Shown here one piece after another: positions 23,901-38,900 of a stretch of 64,000 nt of DNA. Below the pieces are notes generated by a model that saw only the letters and a list, made by a program, of their open reading frames with translations, had not been told where the DNA came from and searched no databases. Source of the DNA: Serripes groenlandicus (Eukaryota > Mollusca > Bivalvia > Cardiida > Cardiidae); contig JASEVX010000007.1 of assembly GCA_031761405.1 (NCBI GenBank), positions 62,941,062 to 63,005,061 of the forward strand. Reading direction: 5' to 3'. The position numbers and the translations under genes are program-made. Every line of letters begins with the position of its first letter. Positions within the stretch are counted from its first letter, which is position 1.

Positions 23901-26900
23901 TGGCCACAATGTTTTCAAATTGCGGCTGACAAAATCTAGTTAGAAACTAGGACACATTAGGGTCAAAAGCTAGGTTACTAGAACAAATCTTAGAGGACTA
24001 CATGTATGTACACTCATGTGGCTATATTTTGTCACCAAATTGTCTTTAAAGTTAATCAAAAGATTCATTTCCATGAGATCTTGGTCCAATTTGAAATGGT
24101 GTCACATTAGTGTCATAATCTTTGTATTTAACCCTTTCTCTCATATAGACGCTTTTTGACGCCTCTGCAGCAGTTGGCCTTTTGAAAACATAGTGACAAA
24201 AGAAGAAATTGCTCAAAACGAGCAATTTCTCCTTTTGCAACAATGTTTTCCACTTTAAGTCATAGGTTATCCATTCAATTATAGAGATTTTTTATTTGTT
24301 GACAAAATATGTTCAAAGTCGTCTGCTGCATAATTGTTGTGTGAGGGAAAGCGTTGAGTCAAATTGCAGTAAACAAAACCTTGTAAATTCTCTATAGGAC
24401 ACATTTTACTCTTTTGTGCATAGATGTTTTAAAAGTCATCCGAAATCAGCTGCCGATTTGTTGTATGTGGGCAAGGTTTGACCTTATTGTAAACGCATGC
24501 CAAATTAAAATAATTGTTCTGTGTTAGTGCAGTGATGTTTTGATTTCAATTGTTCCTACTAGTATTTGAATCACTAACATTAAATACAGAGCTCATCCTT
24601 AAGGGAGATTTTCCAGTCAGTGTCATGGCAGGTTAACAACAATTTCGATAGGACAATTGAAACATCATTTGAGTTAAAAGACAGATGTTGAAAAACGAGA
24701 TATCAGCTTGAATTTACACATTTGTGCATAGATATTTTTTAAATTCATCTGAAGTCAGCTGTGGATTCTTGTAAGTTCCAGTTCAAATAATGAGTTCAAA
24801 CGTCTTTTGCTGCAGATGTGTGAACGTTCATCTGCAGGAGGGCGAGGGATGAGTATGAGTAATTAGGCTCTTGATCCCTCTATATGTCTCTTACCCCTTA
24901 TAAACCCTTTTTATACATCTGCAGCAGATGACTTTGAAAACATCAAGACAAAAAAACCAGAAGATCTCTATTAATTAAAGTTTTTATGCTAAATAGAGTT
25001 TTACAAAAGTGCTCTGCTGGAGATATGCGTGAAGATGCATAGATCTATCTGCAAAGGGGAAAGGGTTAAACCTGATGTTGTGGGCACTCAAATGAGTTGT
25101 CTCACTGACACCGATCTTTTGAGTAACAGCAACATAGGGTTTAGAAGTTTAATAAAAAAGAATTAAGAATATGAAATATGTCTTCCCATCTAGACGTCTT
25201 ACAAATTTAATCAAACAATTCTCAACCTGACAAAAAGCTCTTCAGTTTTGCCATTTTTCAAATGCATAGATTCTAATCTGTTTAACCCTTTCCCTCATAT
25301 AGACGCTTTCTGACGCCTCTGCAGCAGACGGCTGTTTGAAAACATAGTGACAAAAGAAGAAATTGCACAAAACGTGCAATTTCTCCTTTTGCCACAATGT
25401 TTTCCACTTTTTGTCATAGATTAGCCATTCAATTATGGAGATTTTCTACGTTTTGACAAAATACGTTCAAAGTCGTCTGCTGCAAAATTGTCGTATGAGG
25501 GAAAGGGTTAAGTTAAATGATACCGCAAGACACTGATGTAAAATCCAAAAAAGCCGTCTGCTGCAGAGGCGTCAGAAAGCGTATATATGAGGGAAAGGGT
25601 TATTAAAAAAGAATTAAGAATATTTCCTCCCATCTAGACGTCTTACAAACAATTCTCAACCTGACAAAAAGCTCTTTAGTTTTGCCATTTTTCAGATGCA
25701 TAGTTCTTTATCTTTTTAAGCGCTATTGATTTTACAAGACTTACATGTATCTAAATAGTGTACAGTTGAACTGTTTCCCACATACATTTGCCTCTGTAGC
25801 AGACATTTTTTGAAAACATTATGGCAAAAGGGGAAATTACTGACAATGAGCAATTTCTTTTTGCCAGAATGATTTCATTTATTCTACTCTAGTTAATAAT
25901 TGAACTCATTGACAAAGATTTTTAATTTGTTCTGCTGTAGATTTATCCCTGCCAAGTCATACACCTGACCTCCGACAATTTTCGTGTTCAAGATAGACCT
26001 TTAATTTGTGAAGCCTTTTGCTAACTTTTGGAAACATTTGGCTGAAGGATAATTTTGGTTGTGCTAGTAAATGTTTTCTGTTTCCTGCAATGTTTTGTGC
26101 CCTTTTTTAAAGTTTGTTTTGTTCATTTATCCATAACCCTTTCCCTCATATAGATGATTGCTGGACTGGACAGTTTTTTGAAAACATGGCAACAGAAGAA
26201 GAAATTTCTTCTTTTGTCACCATGTCTTCAACTCTTTTCAATTATTGTACTTTCATTTAAAGGTTATATACAGTTTCCAAATTTGTTTTGGTATGTTTTC
26301 AGAGTTGTCTGCTGGTGAGTTGTTGCATGTGGGAAAGGGTTAATCTCTTCTCTTAATCAGATCTGTAAATTAAACCCCCCTACCTGACCATCAAATCCAT
26401 TGTGGGCACTCAAAAGACTTGGTTTGAAAGATGAGAAGAAATGGCCAGTTTACTCAGCCTTATTTTCTTTAACTTTTTTCAGCAATATCGAATTTGGAAG
26501 GCTCTTATCAATTAACCCTTTCCCACTTATAGACACATTATGCAGCAGACAGCTTATGAAAACAATGTGACAAAAGGATTAATTGCTCATGATGAGCAAT
26601 TTCTCCTTTTGTAACACTTTCTTCAACTGTTTTCACTAGTTTGACTTTTATTTATATAGAAAATCATATTTTTGTCTAGATATTTTCAAAGTTGTCTGCT
26701 GCAGATTTGTTTTATGTGGGAAAGGGTTTAGACTATATATATAAATATATATATATTATAAACATAGTGTTTTCAATTTTATTAAAGCAGTCCTTTTTTA
26801 GCTCACCTGAGCACAAAGTGCTCAAGGTGAGTTATTGTGATCGCCTTTTGTCCGGCCTGCGTCGTCCGTTAACTTCTTCCCCTCAGTTACCAGTGGGTCA

Positions 26901-29900
26901 GTTGGTATGAATCTTCACAGAAAGCATCCTCTAATTGACCTCACCAGAATTCCTTAAACTTTTTGGGATCCATGCAGAATTCTGGTTTCCATGGCAACGC
27001 AATGAAAAAAAAAAAGTTCTTCTCACAAACTGGTTGGCAGATTTTCAAATAATTTTGTAGGAATGCTCCTTGGATGACCCTCTATCAGATTCCTTCAAGC
27101 CATGTTGATTAGTTGAAAAAACATGGCCGCCAGGGGGGTGGGGCTATTTTGCCTTCTATGGCTATAAAGAAAACTTAAAAAAAAATGTCCGGCCGATGTT
27201 CAATTTTTTTTGTAGAAATGTTCCTAAGTTGACCCACTATCAGATTCCTTAAAGCCATGTTGATTGGTCGAAAAACATGGCCGCCACAGGGCGGGGCTAT
27301 TTTGCCTTATATGGTTTTAGTGAAAACTTAAAAAATCTTCTCCGACGAAAGTGTTTAGCCGATTTTCAAGTAATTTTATAGAAATATTCCTAGGGTGACC
27401 CTCTATCAGATTCCTTCAAGCCATGTTGATTTGCCGAAAATTTTGGCCACCAGGGGGCGGGGCTTATATGGCTTAAGTAATATAAGTTTAAAAAATAAAG
27501 TCAGGTGAGCGATCCAGGGCCATCATGGCCCTCTTGTTCTTTGAAAAAAAATAATAATGATACTCATCATACTTTGTATCTTGAACATGTACATGTATGT
27601 ATGCTGAATTGTTGTCAAGGTTACGTGAACAAATACTACTTGTCTAATTAATGTCAGAATTGAGTTGTGATTTATTTATAGCTATATTCCTGCCTGGAAA
27701 ATGTACCTACATTGATTTTACTGTGGAATCATTATTTGAATGCTTTATACAAATATTTTAAAACAATGCATTTAAAATTTATGAAATATTACTAAATAAA
27801 ATGGATAACCTTAAGGTTTCCTTTGATAAATGAACAGGTCCCTTATACATGTATACATATTGAAAAGCTGTTGAATTTATAGCATGTAAAATGAGAAATA
27901 GAGAACGAAATTTTAGTAAAATTCTAATGAGAAAAGGGAAAAGATTGACATGCCAAAAGAAATATAATGAAAATTAAAATGGTGATGTTGAGTTCTGTGA
28001 TTCATCTAGATTATTTCTCTCTTATATCATAAAAGGATTTAATCACTAAAACAAATTCAACTTCATACAATTTTGTTGCTTATTTAAGCCTCAACCCTTT
28101 CCCTCATACGACAATTCTGCAGCAGACGACTTTAAACATATTTTATAAAAAAATGGAAAACTCCATAACAAACTCCATCCACAAACGGTTGACCTATGAC
28201 TAAAAGTGGAAAACATTGTGGCAAAAGGAGAAATTGCTCGTTTTGAGCAATTTCTTCTTTTGTCACTATGTTTTCAAAAGGCCGTCTGCGGCCGAGGCGT
28301 CAGAAAGCGTCTATATGAGGGAAAAGGTTAAGTTAAAAAGGTTTTAATATAGTTTGTGTTACAAATTTTCTGATGTACAATTCAAATTGAAAACATCGAA
28401 AAGAAGGTTTGCGATTCATAACAAGACCAAAGTATACTTTTATTATTGTGGAAAAGAGAGTGTGCACCACTGTGAGCAATGTCTTATCACCTAAATGTTA
28501 TCCGTGTCTGTATTCAGCAATTACTTACAGTGCTTTCAATGCTTTCTAGTTCTAAATGAGAACTGTTTTCTAAACTTCAAAGTAACAGGATTTCTGATAG
28601 ACTAAACCTCTGCTTTAACCCTTTCCCTCATATAAACGCTTTCGGATGCCTCTGCAGCAGACAGCTTTTTGAAAACATAGTTACAAAAGGAGAAATTGCA
28701 CAAAACGTGCAATTTCTCCTTTTGCCACAATGTTTTCCACTTTTAGTCATAGGTTATCCATTCAATTATGGAGATTTTCTATGTTTTGACAAAATACGTT
28801 CAATGTCGTCTGCTGCAGAATTGTCATATGAGGGAAAGGGTTAATAGCCAATCAGAAAGTGTGTTACTTTGTGAACTCTGAATTAGAATAAGAATGATAG
28901 TTACTTATTACCCACATTCAGCAATTTTGCAGCGGACACTTTTGATATCATCTTTGCACAAGTGTGGAAAAACCCTATAAATGTTAGTATAATTACACTG
29001 TATTGAATAAAGTTGAAAATATGGTGGCAAAAGTAGAAATTGCTCATTATGAGCAATTTCTCCCTTTTGCCTCAATGTTTTTAAATGTCGTCTGCTGCAG
29101 TGGCTTTAGAAAGCCTCTCTATGAGGGAAATGGTTAATTTGGTAGTTGAATACGTGCCCTGATGTTGACTGCAAGAAATTCCAAGTTGGTGTTTTTCATA
29201 ATCAGGATGGGGGTAATAAACACAAGATAATTTGAATGTAGTTTCTTAACTGTTTTACACTACAAACTAGTCCGGCCATGTCAATGGGCGTTGTTGCAAT
29301 ATGTATTGTAATGTTCATATTATAATATACTCGGATAAGAAAATAAAGAGTAAAAAATAAAAACAATATTACCATGTAGCTGAAGTTTGCCTACTGTGTT
29401 TTTATCTGATATGTAAAGCCTGCATGATAACCTGAAATTTTACATATTTGATATTTTTAGAGCAGAAGTTACTTTAACTTTAACCCTTTCCCTCATACGA
29501 CAATTCTGCAGCAGACGACTTTGAACAAATTTTGTCAAGAAATAGAAAATCTCTATAATTGAATGAATAACCTACGACTAAAAGTGGAAAACATTGTGGC
29601 AAAAGGAGAAATTGCTTGTTTTGAGCAATTTCTTCTTTTGTCACTATGTTTTCAAAAAGCTTTCTGCTGCAGAGGCGTCAAAAAGCGTCTATATGAGGGA
29701 AAGGGTTAAAAAATGATGGCTGTCCAGGTCTATCTTCTTATTCTTTAATACCCTTGTGTGATGAGGTCATGGCGATATACAGGGATCTGCCCATACGTAC
29801 AAGTTTGCGTTTAACTGACCAAGGTCACATTGATGAAATTAGTGTCTCAACAACGTGTCATTGCTCTGGCTACTTCATTTCTTATTTAATTGTAATTAAA

Positions 29901-32900
29901 CTTAACACATACTTTCACAAGCCATTGCCTCTTGTAGGCATTTCACAGACCTCTGTCAATTGTCAAGGTCACAGTAACTGTAATATGTTTGAACAAAATG
30001 ATGCCATCGCTCAAGCACTTTTATTTGTGGACAGACTTCCTTCATACTCCATACGCAGGACGCAGTGTGAAGAGAGCTTGGGCCAGTTTGAGTCTTACTG
30101 ACCTAGGTCAAAGGTCAATGTCAAAGTGACTATAATTATGTCTGTATGAAATGACGTCATTGATCTAGCACTTCCATTTGTTGACGGAATTCCTTCATAC
30201 TTCATACACAGTTGCAGTTTATAGAGAGCTTTTGGAAAGAGACAAAATTAGTTATAATAATAACAGAGTTCTCCTTGACATTTGAGGACCAAACAGCTTA
30301 CATAAAGTTCTATTGTTTTTGGGTCGATTAAGCCAAAGTCAAGGTCATTTTTCAAGTAAGATTATGTAGTTCTTCTCTATAAGTTGTTTAAGCATGATAT
30401 TCTATGACCAAGCATCATGGATAGACAGCTTACATCCAGTCCTAGTTTATTATTTGGGGTCACTCGGGTCAAAATGAAGGCCACTTTTCTGAAAAAATAT
30501 ATTGTAGATTTTTCTTGCCTGGTAAACATAATAATTAGATAATACTTGTTGAAGCAGATTCTCCTATGCCATAAATTCAACTACCTCAGAGGTGTTTTAT
30601 GGTGGAGTGTCTTCCTATGTTGCGCGAGGTCGCAGGTTCAATCCCTAGCTGGGTCATGGCTAGAAATGGCTTCCCATCCTTGGGGCTCTGGTATGTGGGG
30701 TTAGCATTATGGCTGATTTGCTGGTGTCGGGATAAATGGACCAGTAATAACTTTCTCTGGAAACCCTGTGATAGAACTGAAAATTTGTTGAAAGCGGCGT
30801 AAAACATTCAAACGAACAAAACATACCATCCAAATAAGAGTGAATGGCATCAAAGTTGAGAAGGTATCCCATGGTTCAATTGTATCTTCAGATTAGGGTG
30901 AGTCTCTTCCAAAAACATTGAATGGTTTCTTTGTAGTTGCATGTAAATGTTGTGGTCATATTTACCCTGTCTTGCTGTAGATATAATTGTCTTAAGCTTC
31001 AACTCAAGAGATAAAAGTAAAGACTTCAAAAGTTTGAATCCTTGATTTTTTTAAAATTTGGCTAATCAAGGTTTTCATAGTAGAGTGCCCTTGGGCAAGG
31101 CACATTTGCTAGCCTAGTACTGGTTTATAAGCTTGTCTGTTTGTCGAAGAAAAAAGTTGGGTATTGTGATACTCTTGGCATCATCACAAAACTTTAACCT
31201 TACCTCATAACTCAAAAACGTTCAACATTTTCAAATGAAACTTGGTACACTTGTTCCTAGGGACAATATGCATGTCTATACCAAATTACATAACCCTGGC
31301 TTAAATAGTTATTCAGTAATGCCCCTTTTTCTTTGACTTAGAAAAAAGAAGACAAACGTCGTTCGCTTGCGGGGCTTATGTTTACCCAGGGATCATGAAT
31401 AAATGAACCAGCGCCATGGTAACTGACAATACTTCCTTTCTTCTTACTCTTATAATTCATGTGGTTAAACTCTCACAAAATTAATAGGGTTTGCATTTCA
31501 GGAGGATTACCCCTTTTCCACCTGCAGACGCATTTTGACACAATAACAGCAGACGACTTTTGAAAACATGGCCGAAGGTGAAATTGCTCATGATAAGCAA
31601 TTTCAACTTTGGCCACAATGTTTTCAACTTTATTTAACAATTAAGCTATCTTTTATGGAGATTTTTCAGGTTTTTGTCACTATGTTTTCAAATTTGTCTG
31701 CTGCAGATTTGTTGTAAGTGGGAAAGGGTTAAGACAATGAAATGCACCCCTTATCTAGAGCTCTGTGTGTAATAAGCTATTGCAAGGATCGTGTTTCCGG
31801 AAGTAAAGGCTCGCAATACATACATGTATGTATATATGCATCCAACCATTTGAGTTGCCTACAGTGTACCTATAGAGAGCTGTACTTCTACAGAGGTCTA
31901 GATAAATTCTGAGTTAACCCTATCCCTCATACATAAATTCTGCAGCAGACGACTTTGAAAACATACCCAAATTTGATTAGGGAAACTCGCTTTAAATGAA
32001 AGTACAATAATTGAAAAGAGTTTAAAACATGGTGACTAAAGGAGAAATTACTCGTTTTGAGCAATTTCTTCTTCTGTTGCCATGTTTTCCAAAAGTCGTC
32101 TGCTGCAGAGGCATCAGAAAGAGTCTTTTATGAGGGAAAGGGTTAACTTGTCTCGGCCTGACAATATCTGTCTCTTATCGCTTCTCATTTTAACCCTGTG
32201 TTGTGGTACTTAACAGAATCATCTCTCTTTGAGACAGCTCTCAGCCCTTTCCCACATACATACACTTTCTGATGCCTCGGACGACTTTTGAAAACATTTT
32301 AGCAAAGGGAAAAATTGCTTTTGATTATAAATTTCTCCTTTTGCCCCAATGTTTTCAAATTCAATTCAATAGTTAATGAATTCATTTGAAGAGATTTTCA
32401 ACTTTTTGCCCACATGTTGTCAATGTCGTCTGCTACAAAATAGTTGTGCGAAAGGGTTAAGTACTTATGTTTAACCCTTTCCCTTATACAACAATTCTGC
32501 AGCAGACGACTTTGAACATATTTTGTCAAAAGATAGAAAATCTCTATAATTGAATGGATAACCTATGACTAAAAGTGGAACAAATTGTGGCAAAAGGAGA
32601 AATTGCTTGTTTTGAGCAATTTCTTCTTTTGTCACTATGTTTTCAAAAAGCTGTCTGCTGCAGAGGCATCAGAAAGCATCTATATGAGGGAAAGGGTTAA
32701 TTAATACTACATAGGTTTTGGAGGTGAAATATGGATTTTAGAATAAGAAATAGGCGCGTTACTTAGAACTCAGCAGGCATGATGCTTTAAAAGTGTTCTA
32801 TGGTTAGTTTTTCTCAATCCCCTGATTGTATAACCTAAGACTTTATTTGTATGAAAATTGAAGGTTATTGATTGTTGTGATGGTATTGTGCATTTATTAA

Positions 32901-35900
32901 ACATCAAGTACATTTGTACAATCAGTAAAGAGTTCCAATTTTCACCGAAAGTCGAATAATTCTTTTGACTTTAGCACCATTTCTTTATTGTGGATGCCAA
33001 TTTGAATGCTCTCTGTAAATGATTTGTAACAACATTGTATTTAACCAGTTCACAATACAACAATTTGTTGCAGGCAACTAAGAAAACATCTAAGCAAAAT
33101 CACTAAAAATTTCTGTTATTGTAGGTATATTTTCTGACAAAAGTTCAAAAAAATTGTGGGAAAAAGAGAAATTGCTTTTTATGAGCAATTTCTCCTTTTG
33201 ATACCATGTTATCAAAAGCCATTTGCTGCAGAGGCATCATGAAGCGTCTATATGTGGGAAAGCATTAAGTAAAGAAAAAATTTATGTGCAATGTGTTATG
33301 GAATTTATCTAAACGATACCCATCTTATCTTTAAACTCTATCTCTCCACAAGTAGATTATAACTGTTAACCCTTTCCCACATACAGACGCTTCCTGAGGC
33401 TTTTGAAAACATTGTGACAAAAGAAAAAATTGCTCAAAACGAGCAATTTCTCCTTTTGCCACAATGTTTTAAACTCTCTACAATAAATATACTTTCATTC
33501 AATTGTTGCCTATATGTTTTTCAAAGTCCTCTGCTGTTGATTTATTGTATGTGGGAAAGGATGAAGGTTCTTTCGCTGCAGATATTCACTGAATAGTTTT
33601 TGCACCTCTGTACGATATGATTTTCATAGCTCATAGTGTGAGAGAGGGCAATTTCTCCATTTTCCTTAATGTTTTCATTTGTATATCTGAACCATACTTA
33701 CAATGAATCTGTTGTTGCATTGAATGTGTATAATCTTCAAAGCAGATGGGTATAAAATCTATGATGTAAATTTAACAGTTGTAAGTGTCTGCCTGTGGCA
33801 GGTGGCTGTTGATCACCTTTCAAGAGATGTTCAGATACTTCAGCCTTGTCGGATTAACCCTTTCCCACATACAACAATTCTGCGGCAGACAAAAACTTTG
33901 AAAACATATTGACAAAAATCTGAAAAATGTCAATAAATGAGGGTACAACCATTACATCGAGTTGAAAACATTGTGGCAAAAGGAGAAGTTACTTGTTTTT
34001 AGCAATTTCTCCTTTTGTCATAGTGTTTTCAAAAGTCGTCTGCAGCAGGTGTCTATATGTGGAAAAGGGTTAAAATGGTTCTGTAGCTTTAAAAATTGAC
34101 TTTCCGTAACTAATGTTTTGAGTAGTTTCTCCTTTTGCATCAGTGTTTTAAAAAAATGTCTGCTGTAGAAGTGTCAAATGCGTCTGCATGAGGGAAAGGG
34201 TTAAATGCATGTCTGTAGCACTTAGATAAATTATATTGTATTCATGAAGTGAAATATTGTCTATCGAAATTATTAAACCTTTTGCTTTATATTACAAAAA
34301 CAATACTTTTAATGCATCTTTAAAATGTATTCCCGACCCAACCAGTCTGCTAGAGCTCTATTGCACAAATCTCAATCCCTGAAGGGGAATTTAATGCTTT
34401 TGTAACAGACAATAATTTATTGTGAGTAAAAAATATTTTGCTTAAACTAGAAATATTCTTCCTTTTCCCAAAATGTTTTAAAAACTGTAAGCATGTAGAC
34501 TTTTTGCTTCAAATATTTCTAAAGCAGTTGAAGATATCATAATTAAATAAACAGTTAGGGTTTAAACCCTTTCTTAAATATGACCAATCTGCTTTGAGAA
34601 CTCCTTGGCAAAAATGTGTTAAAATTTAATAATTTTTTAAATATAAATTAAAGTTAATAAGTTTTTTTAATAGAGTTGAAAACATTAATTGTAACATAAA
34701 TACGAAAATTTTCGTTTTGCCATGTAATGTTTTTTCAAAAATCTTCTGCATCATTTCTTTTAGATATCATATATCAGAGCAGGGCTTTTACCAAATTGTA
34801 TCTCTAGCCTGCATGAGTACATGTATTGATATATCTATTTCAAGGAAGTAACAGCTGCTTTATAATGTTTCCTATTTTCAGAATCACCTGAGCGGAAGGC
34901 TCAAGGCTCAATGTGATCTATTCTGATCACTCTCTGTCTGTTGTCAGTCGTTAGTTAACCTTTAGCTTTAAATTACATCTCCTAAACCACTGGACCAATT
35001 TCAACCAAACTTCACTGGAATGTTACTTTGGAGGTCCTCTTTAAAATTGGTCAAAGCTATAAATTCTATGTCAAACTTTGCTTGCTGTGGCATCAGAATG
35101 GGAGAAAAAATGACCAAACGTATGTGACCCTCTACAAAATTTCTTCTCCTGAATCTGCTTATCAGATTTCAAGATAATTTGGTAGAATAGTTTCATAGGA
35201 AAGTTCCTTATTCTACAAAAATTGTTTAGGCCATATTGACTGGCATCTTTATATAAGGGGTATAAACTTGGGTTATCTCTGCACAAACTGTTCAAGCCAG
35301 ATTCTAATAAAGCCACACAAAATTGGTTGGGCTCGTTTTCCTTAAATGCTTTATTGCAAATTGCTCTCACTGCAAGAACTAGTCTGATTTCAAAACAATT
35401 TCACAGAAGTATTCCTTGTGTGACAGACCCTTTTCTAAAAACTGTTCAAGGCACATTGATTTGTAAAAAACCCACCATTGCCACCAAGGCACATAACTCT
35501 CTTCCCTTATGTGCTATAGCGGAACACTTCTTTTCAGGGAATAATGATCCATTTTCAAGATAATTGCAGACAATTGTTCCTTTTGTTACCCACTTCAAAT
35601 AATTGGTTAAAAACTATAATAGCTAGTATTGGGTCAGGGCTAGATTCCTTTTTTATTGTCATGACCCTGGCGTCGGCGTGATCGTTCGGTTAAGGTTTTT
35701 TGTTGGCGGCGTCGGCGTGGTCGTCCGGTTAAGGTTTTTTGTTCAGCTCAGCTTTTCTTTCAGGAATCCGCTGTGGTCGAGTGGTTAGCGTCGGGGATTT
35801 CGAAACCGGGTGTCCCGTGTTCGATCCCCAGTCGCGGCATTACGGTCATGGTGGAGTGCCCTTGGGGCAAGGCACATTTTCTAGCCTAGTACTGGTTTGT

Positions 35901-38900
35901 TTACCCAGGGATCATGAATAATTAAATTTAATTGCGTGCTAAATGACTAGCTGTCGATGCGCCATAAAACAATATACATTCATTCATTCATTCTTTTTCT
36001 TTCTGTTTTCTCCCTATCAGTTGAGCGTCTGTGCTGTATGCGGCTCTTGTTATGCCTTTATTGCACTTCTAGCTGGTCTTAAAGAGAGAATGTAAAAGCA
36101 GTCTTGATTAGTAAAACAAAAACAAAACCGCCAGGGGGATGGGCTTGAATCACTAATGTGCTGCTGATACTTTGGATTTTTCATCTTCTCTGAGGTGAGG
36201 TTTCAAACTATTTCACAGAAACGTTTCTTGTCTGACCCTCTATTAATCAACTTAATTGTTAAGCAGCATGGCCACCATATAGAAGCATTATTATTGCTTC
36301 TGTTTAAGTACTTCAAGATGAGCTATAAAATACCGTCTTTGTTCACTTGTTATATTTTCCCTATTTCTTAAATGTCAGAATTAGAACCAAGTTAATTCTG
36401 GCAAAAATGTATGTGCTTTAAGTAATTTTAGTCCCTTATACATGTTAATAAACTATAGCTTTATGAATATATCAAGCCTATTTCTCTTTTTCAGTTTGAT
36501 GTACATATTATGAACGCTTTGTTAATTCTCAATGGTATTTCTTTCCCATGTACAGAAACTATTTGACTCATCTGCTGCAGATGACTTTTGAAAACATCTT
36601 GAGAAAAGGAATAATTGCTCTTATTGAGTAATTTCATTTTCTCCCAGAAAGTTTTCAACTCTATTCTAAAACTGTTCCCTAATTTATAGAGAATTACCAT
36701 GTTATTCTCAAGATGTTTTATGAGTCATCTGCTGCAGATTTGCTGTATATTAGAAAATGGGTTATATTAATTAACTTAGATATTTATTTAGCTTCGTTGC
36801 ATAGTATTCAAATTATATATGCATTTGTATGCAGGATAAGTTCTGATCTTGTTCTATCTACCATAATATTTAGTGTTATGTTGTAAGTAATTTATGTTTG
36901 TGTAAGATAATATGTCATACTACTAACAACTTAAATCTTCAGGTTGTTATGGTAACCCTTTCACACATATATACAATAAACCTAAATCAGATATCTCTAG
37001 ACAAAAATGTGGAAAAATTCTACAAATTAAAATTGTAATTATTGAATTGAATGGAAAATGATAATGCTGAAATGGCTCATCATGATGCGTCAAATGGGTC
37101 AAAGTGCATAATTTGTTAAACTGTTAAAGAAGTTACCTCGATCACCATTGGAGTTTTGGCCTTGAATCTTGTACCTTGTTGTGTGCTTTTTATGTAAAGT
37201 TGAAATTAATGTAGTCTAACTAACTTCACCAATAGATGGGCTTTATCCTTGAGACCCAGGACATGGATGATTTTTGTGATTGCATGCAATCTGTCATATC
37301 AATATTTCTTCATACTTGTACCATTCGCTATGCTTTAAATGTTAAACCCTTTCTCACATACAACAAATCTGCAGCGGACGACTTTGAAAACACAGTGACA
37401 AAAACCTGTAAAATCTCGATAAAAGATAGCTTAATTGTTAAATAAAGTTGAAAACACTGTGGCTAAAGGAGAAAATGCTCCACAATGTTTTTAAAAGTTG
37501 TTTGGTGCTATTGCGTCAAAATGAGTCTGCAGGTGAGAAAGGGGAGGTTAAAAGTTTGTTCTTTTAACACTTTCCTACATACAGCAAATATACAACAGAT
37601 GACTTCATATACATGAAAGCAAAAGCTTGGAAGAATTCTTATTGATATAAAGTTTATTATGGAATAGTGTTAAAAAATTGAGGAAAATGGAGAAATTGTT
37701 TGTTTTGTGCAATATCTCCTTTACTACAATTATTTTTATTCTTTCCCTCATATAAACGCTTTCTGATGCCTCTGCAGCAGGCGTCTTTTGGAAAACATAG
37801 TGATTTTGCCACAATGTTTTCATTCAATTATGGAGATTTTCTATTTTTTTGACAAAATATGTTCAAAGTCGTCTGCTGCAGAATTGTCGTATGAGGGCAA
37901 GGGTTAAGGTGACTATTTTTAGCAAACAGTGAAAATTTGATTCCCTGCCAGTCTGTCAGCAACTTTATATAGTTTGGTTTTCATTAACATCTTTCTTCAT
38001 AATTTATATAGACAACTTTTTACCTTAAAAAGCAGATATCAATTTGTCCGCTGTTTGCTTTTCTGTTTCTAAATAAAATATTGCTTACAAGTCTTCCATT
38101 CTTATGTCATATACTGTTTGAAAAAGTCTGAAAATCATATCATGAGTTTTCTCAAATACTCAAGGAGTATTATTATTTTTATCTCGCATAATGAATTTTA
38201 AGGGAAAATATTCTCCTTAAACCATGTTGTTATTGAAAATACATTCAATCACATTGTGGATTTAATGTTGACCGGAATTATGCATTTATTTGTTGAGACT
38301 TTAAACTGTAAAGCTGTTCTTAAAATTATGGACACCATTCGAAACAAATGTTATTAGTCTTTGAAATATTCATTGACATATTGTTTTAAGAGTGTTTAAT
38401 TGTTTCTTAGGTGTTAACCCTTTCCCTCATACGACAATTCTGCAGCAGACGACTTTGAACGTATTTTGTCAAATAATAGAAAATCTCCTGAATTGAATGG
38501 ATAACCTATGACTAAAAGTGGAAAACATTGTGGCAAAAGGAGAAATTGCACGTTTTGTGCAATTTCTTCTTTTGTCACTATGTTTTCAAAAAGCCATCTG
38601 CTGCATAGGCGTCAGAAAGCGTCTATATGAGGGAAAGGGTTAATATATAGTTAGCTTTTCAGAATTTTTGTTTAATTATTTTGTGTTTCTTTGTTTTATG
38701 TTTAACATTATTTTCGCATGTCATGAGCAACGCATGCTTGTTCCTTTCAGTTCTCGGCTAGCCTACCTCTTCCCGCTCAGTCTGCAACATCGGACGCTAG
38801 TTCTTCCCTATCCAACTCCGATTCCTTTGATTTTCTGGGGCCAGAGATGGCTGACCTTCAACAACTTTTAGTTTCCATGGTTACAGGTAATTAACCTGCC

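Larger units (their letters stand above)
23513..24440 (+). mobile_element. Decayed family A core interrupted by two MITE-1 copies
   Basis: Core motifs (AAACTTGGTCATG, TGGGTCAAATTTTAGAACA, AACATTCTAGTGACC, AACTAGGACACATTAGGGTC) occur before, between and after the MITE-1 copies at 23740 and 24128. This places the core earlier than both MITE insertions. Confidence 0.6.

Noticed and set aside
29754..30101. 115-residue open frame
   Set aside because: It lies in a decayed repeat with no splice or promoter context and no recognisable protein family.
35766..35838. tRNA-Ser-like gene
   Set aside because: The same head-body arrangement recurs at 1900 (antisense), with body fragments at 31081 and 49668. 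The tail is a (CATT)n repeat, so this is a SINE.
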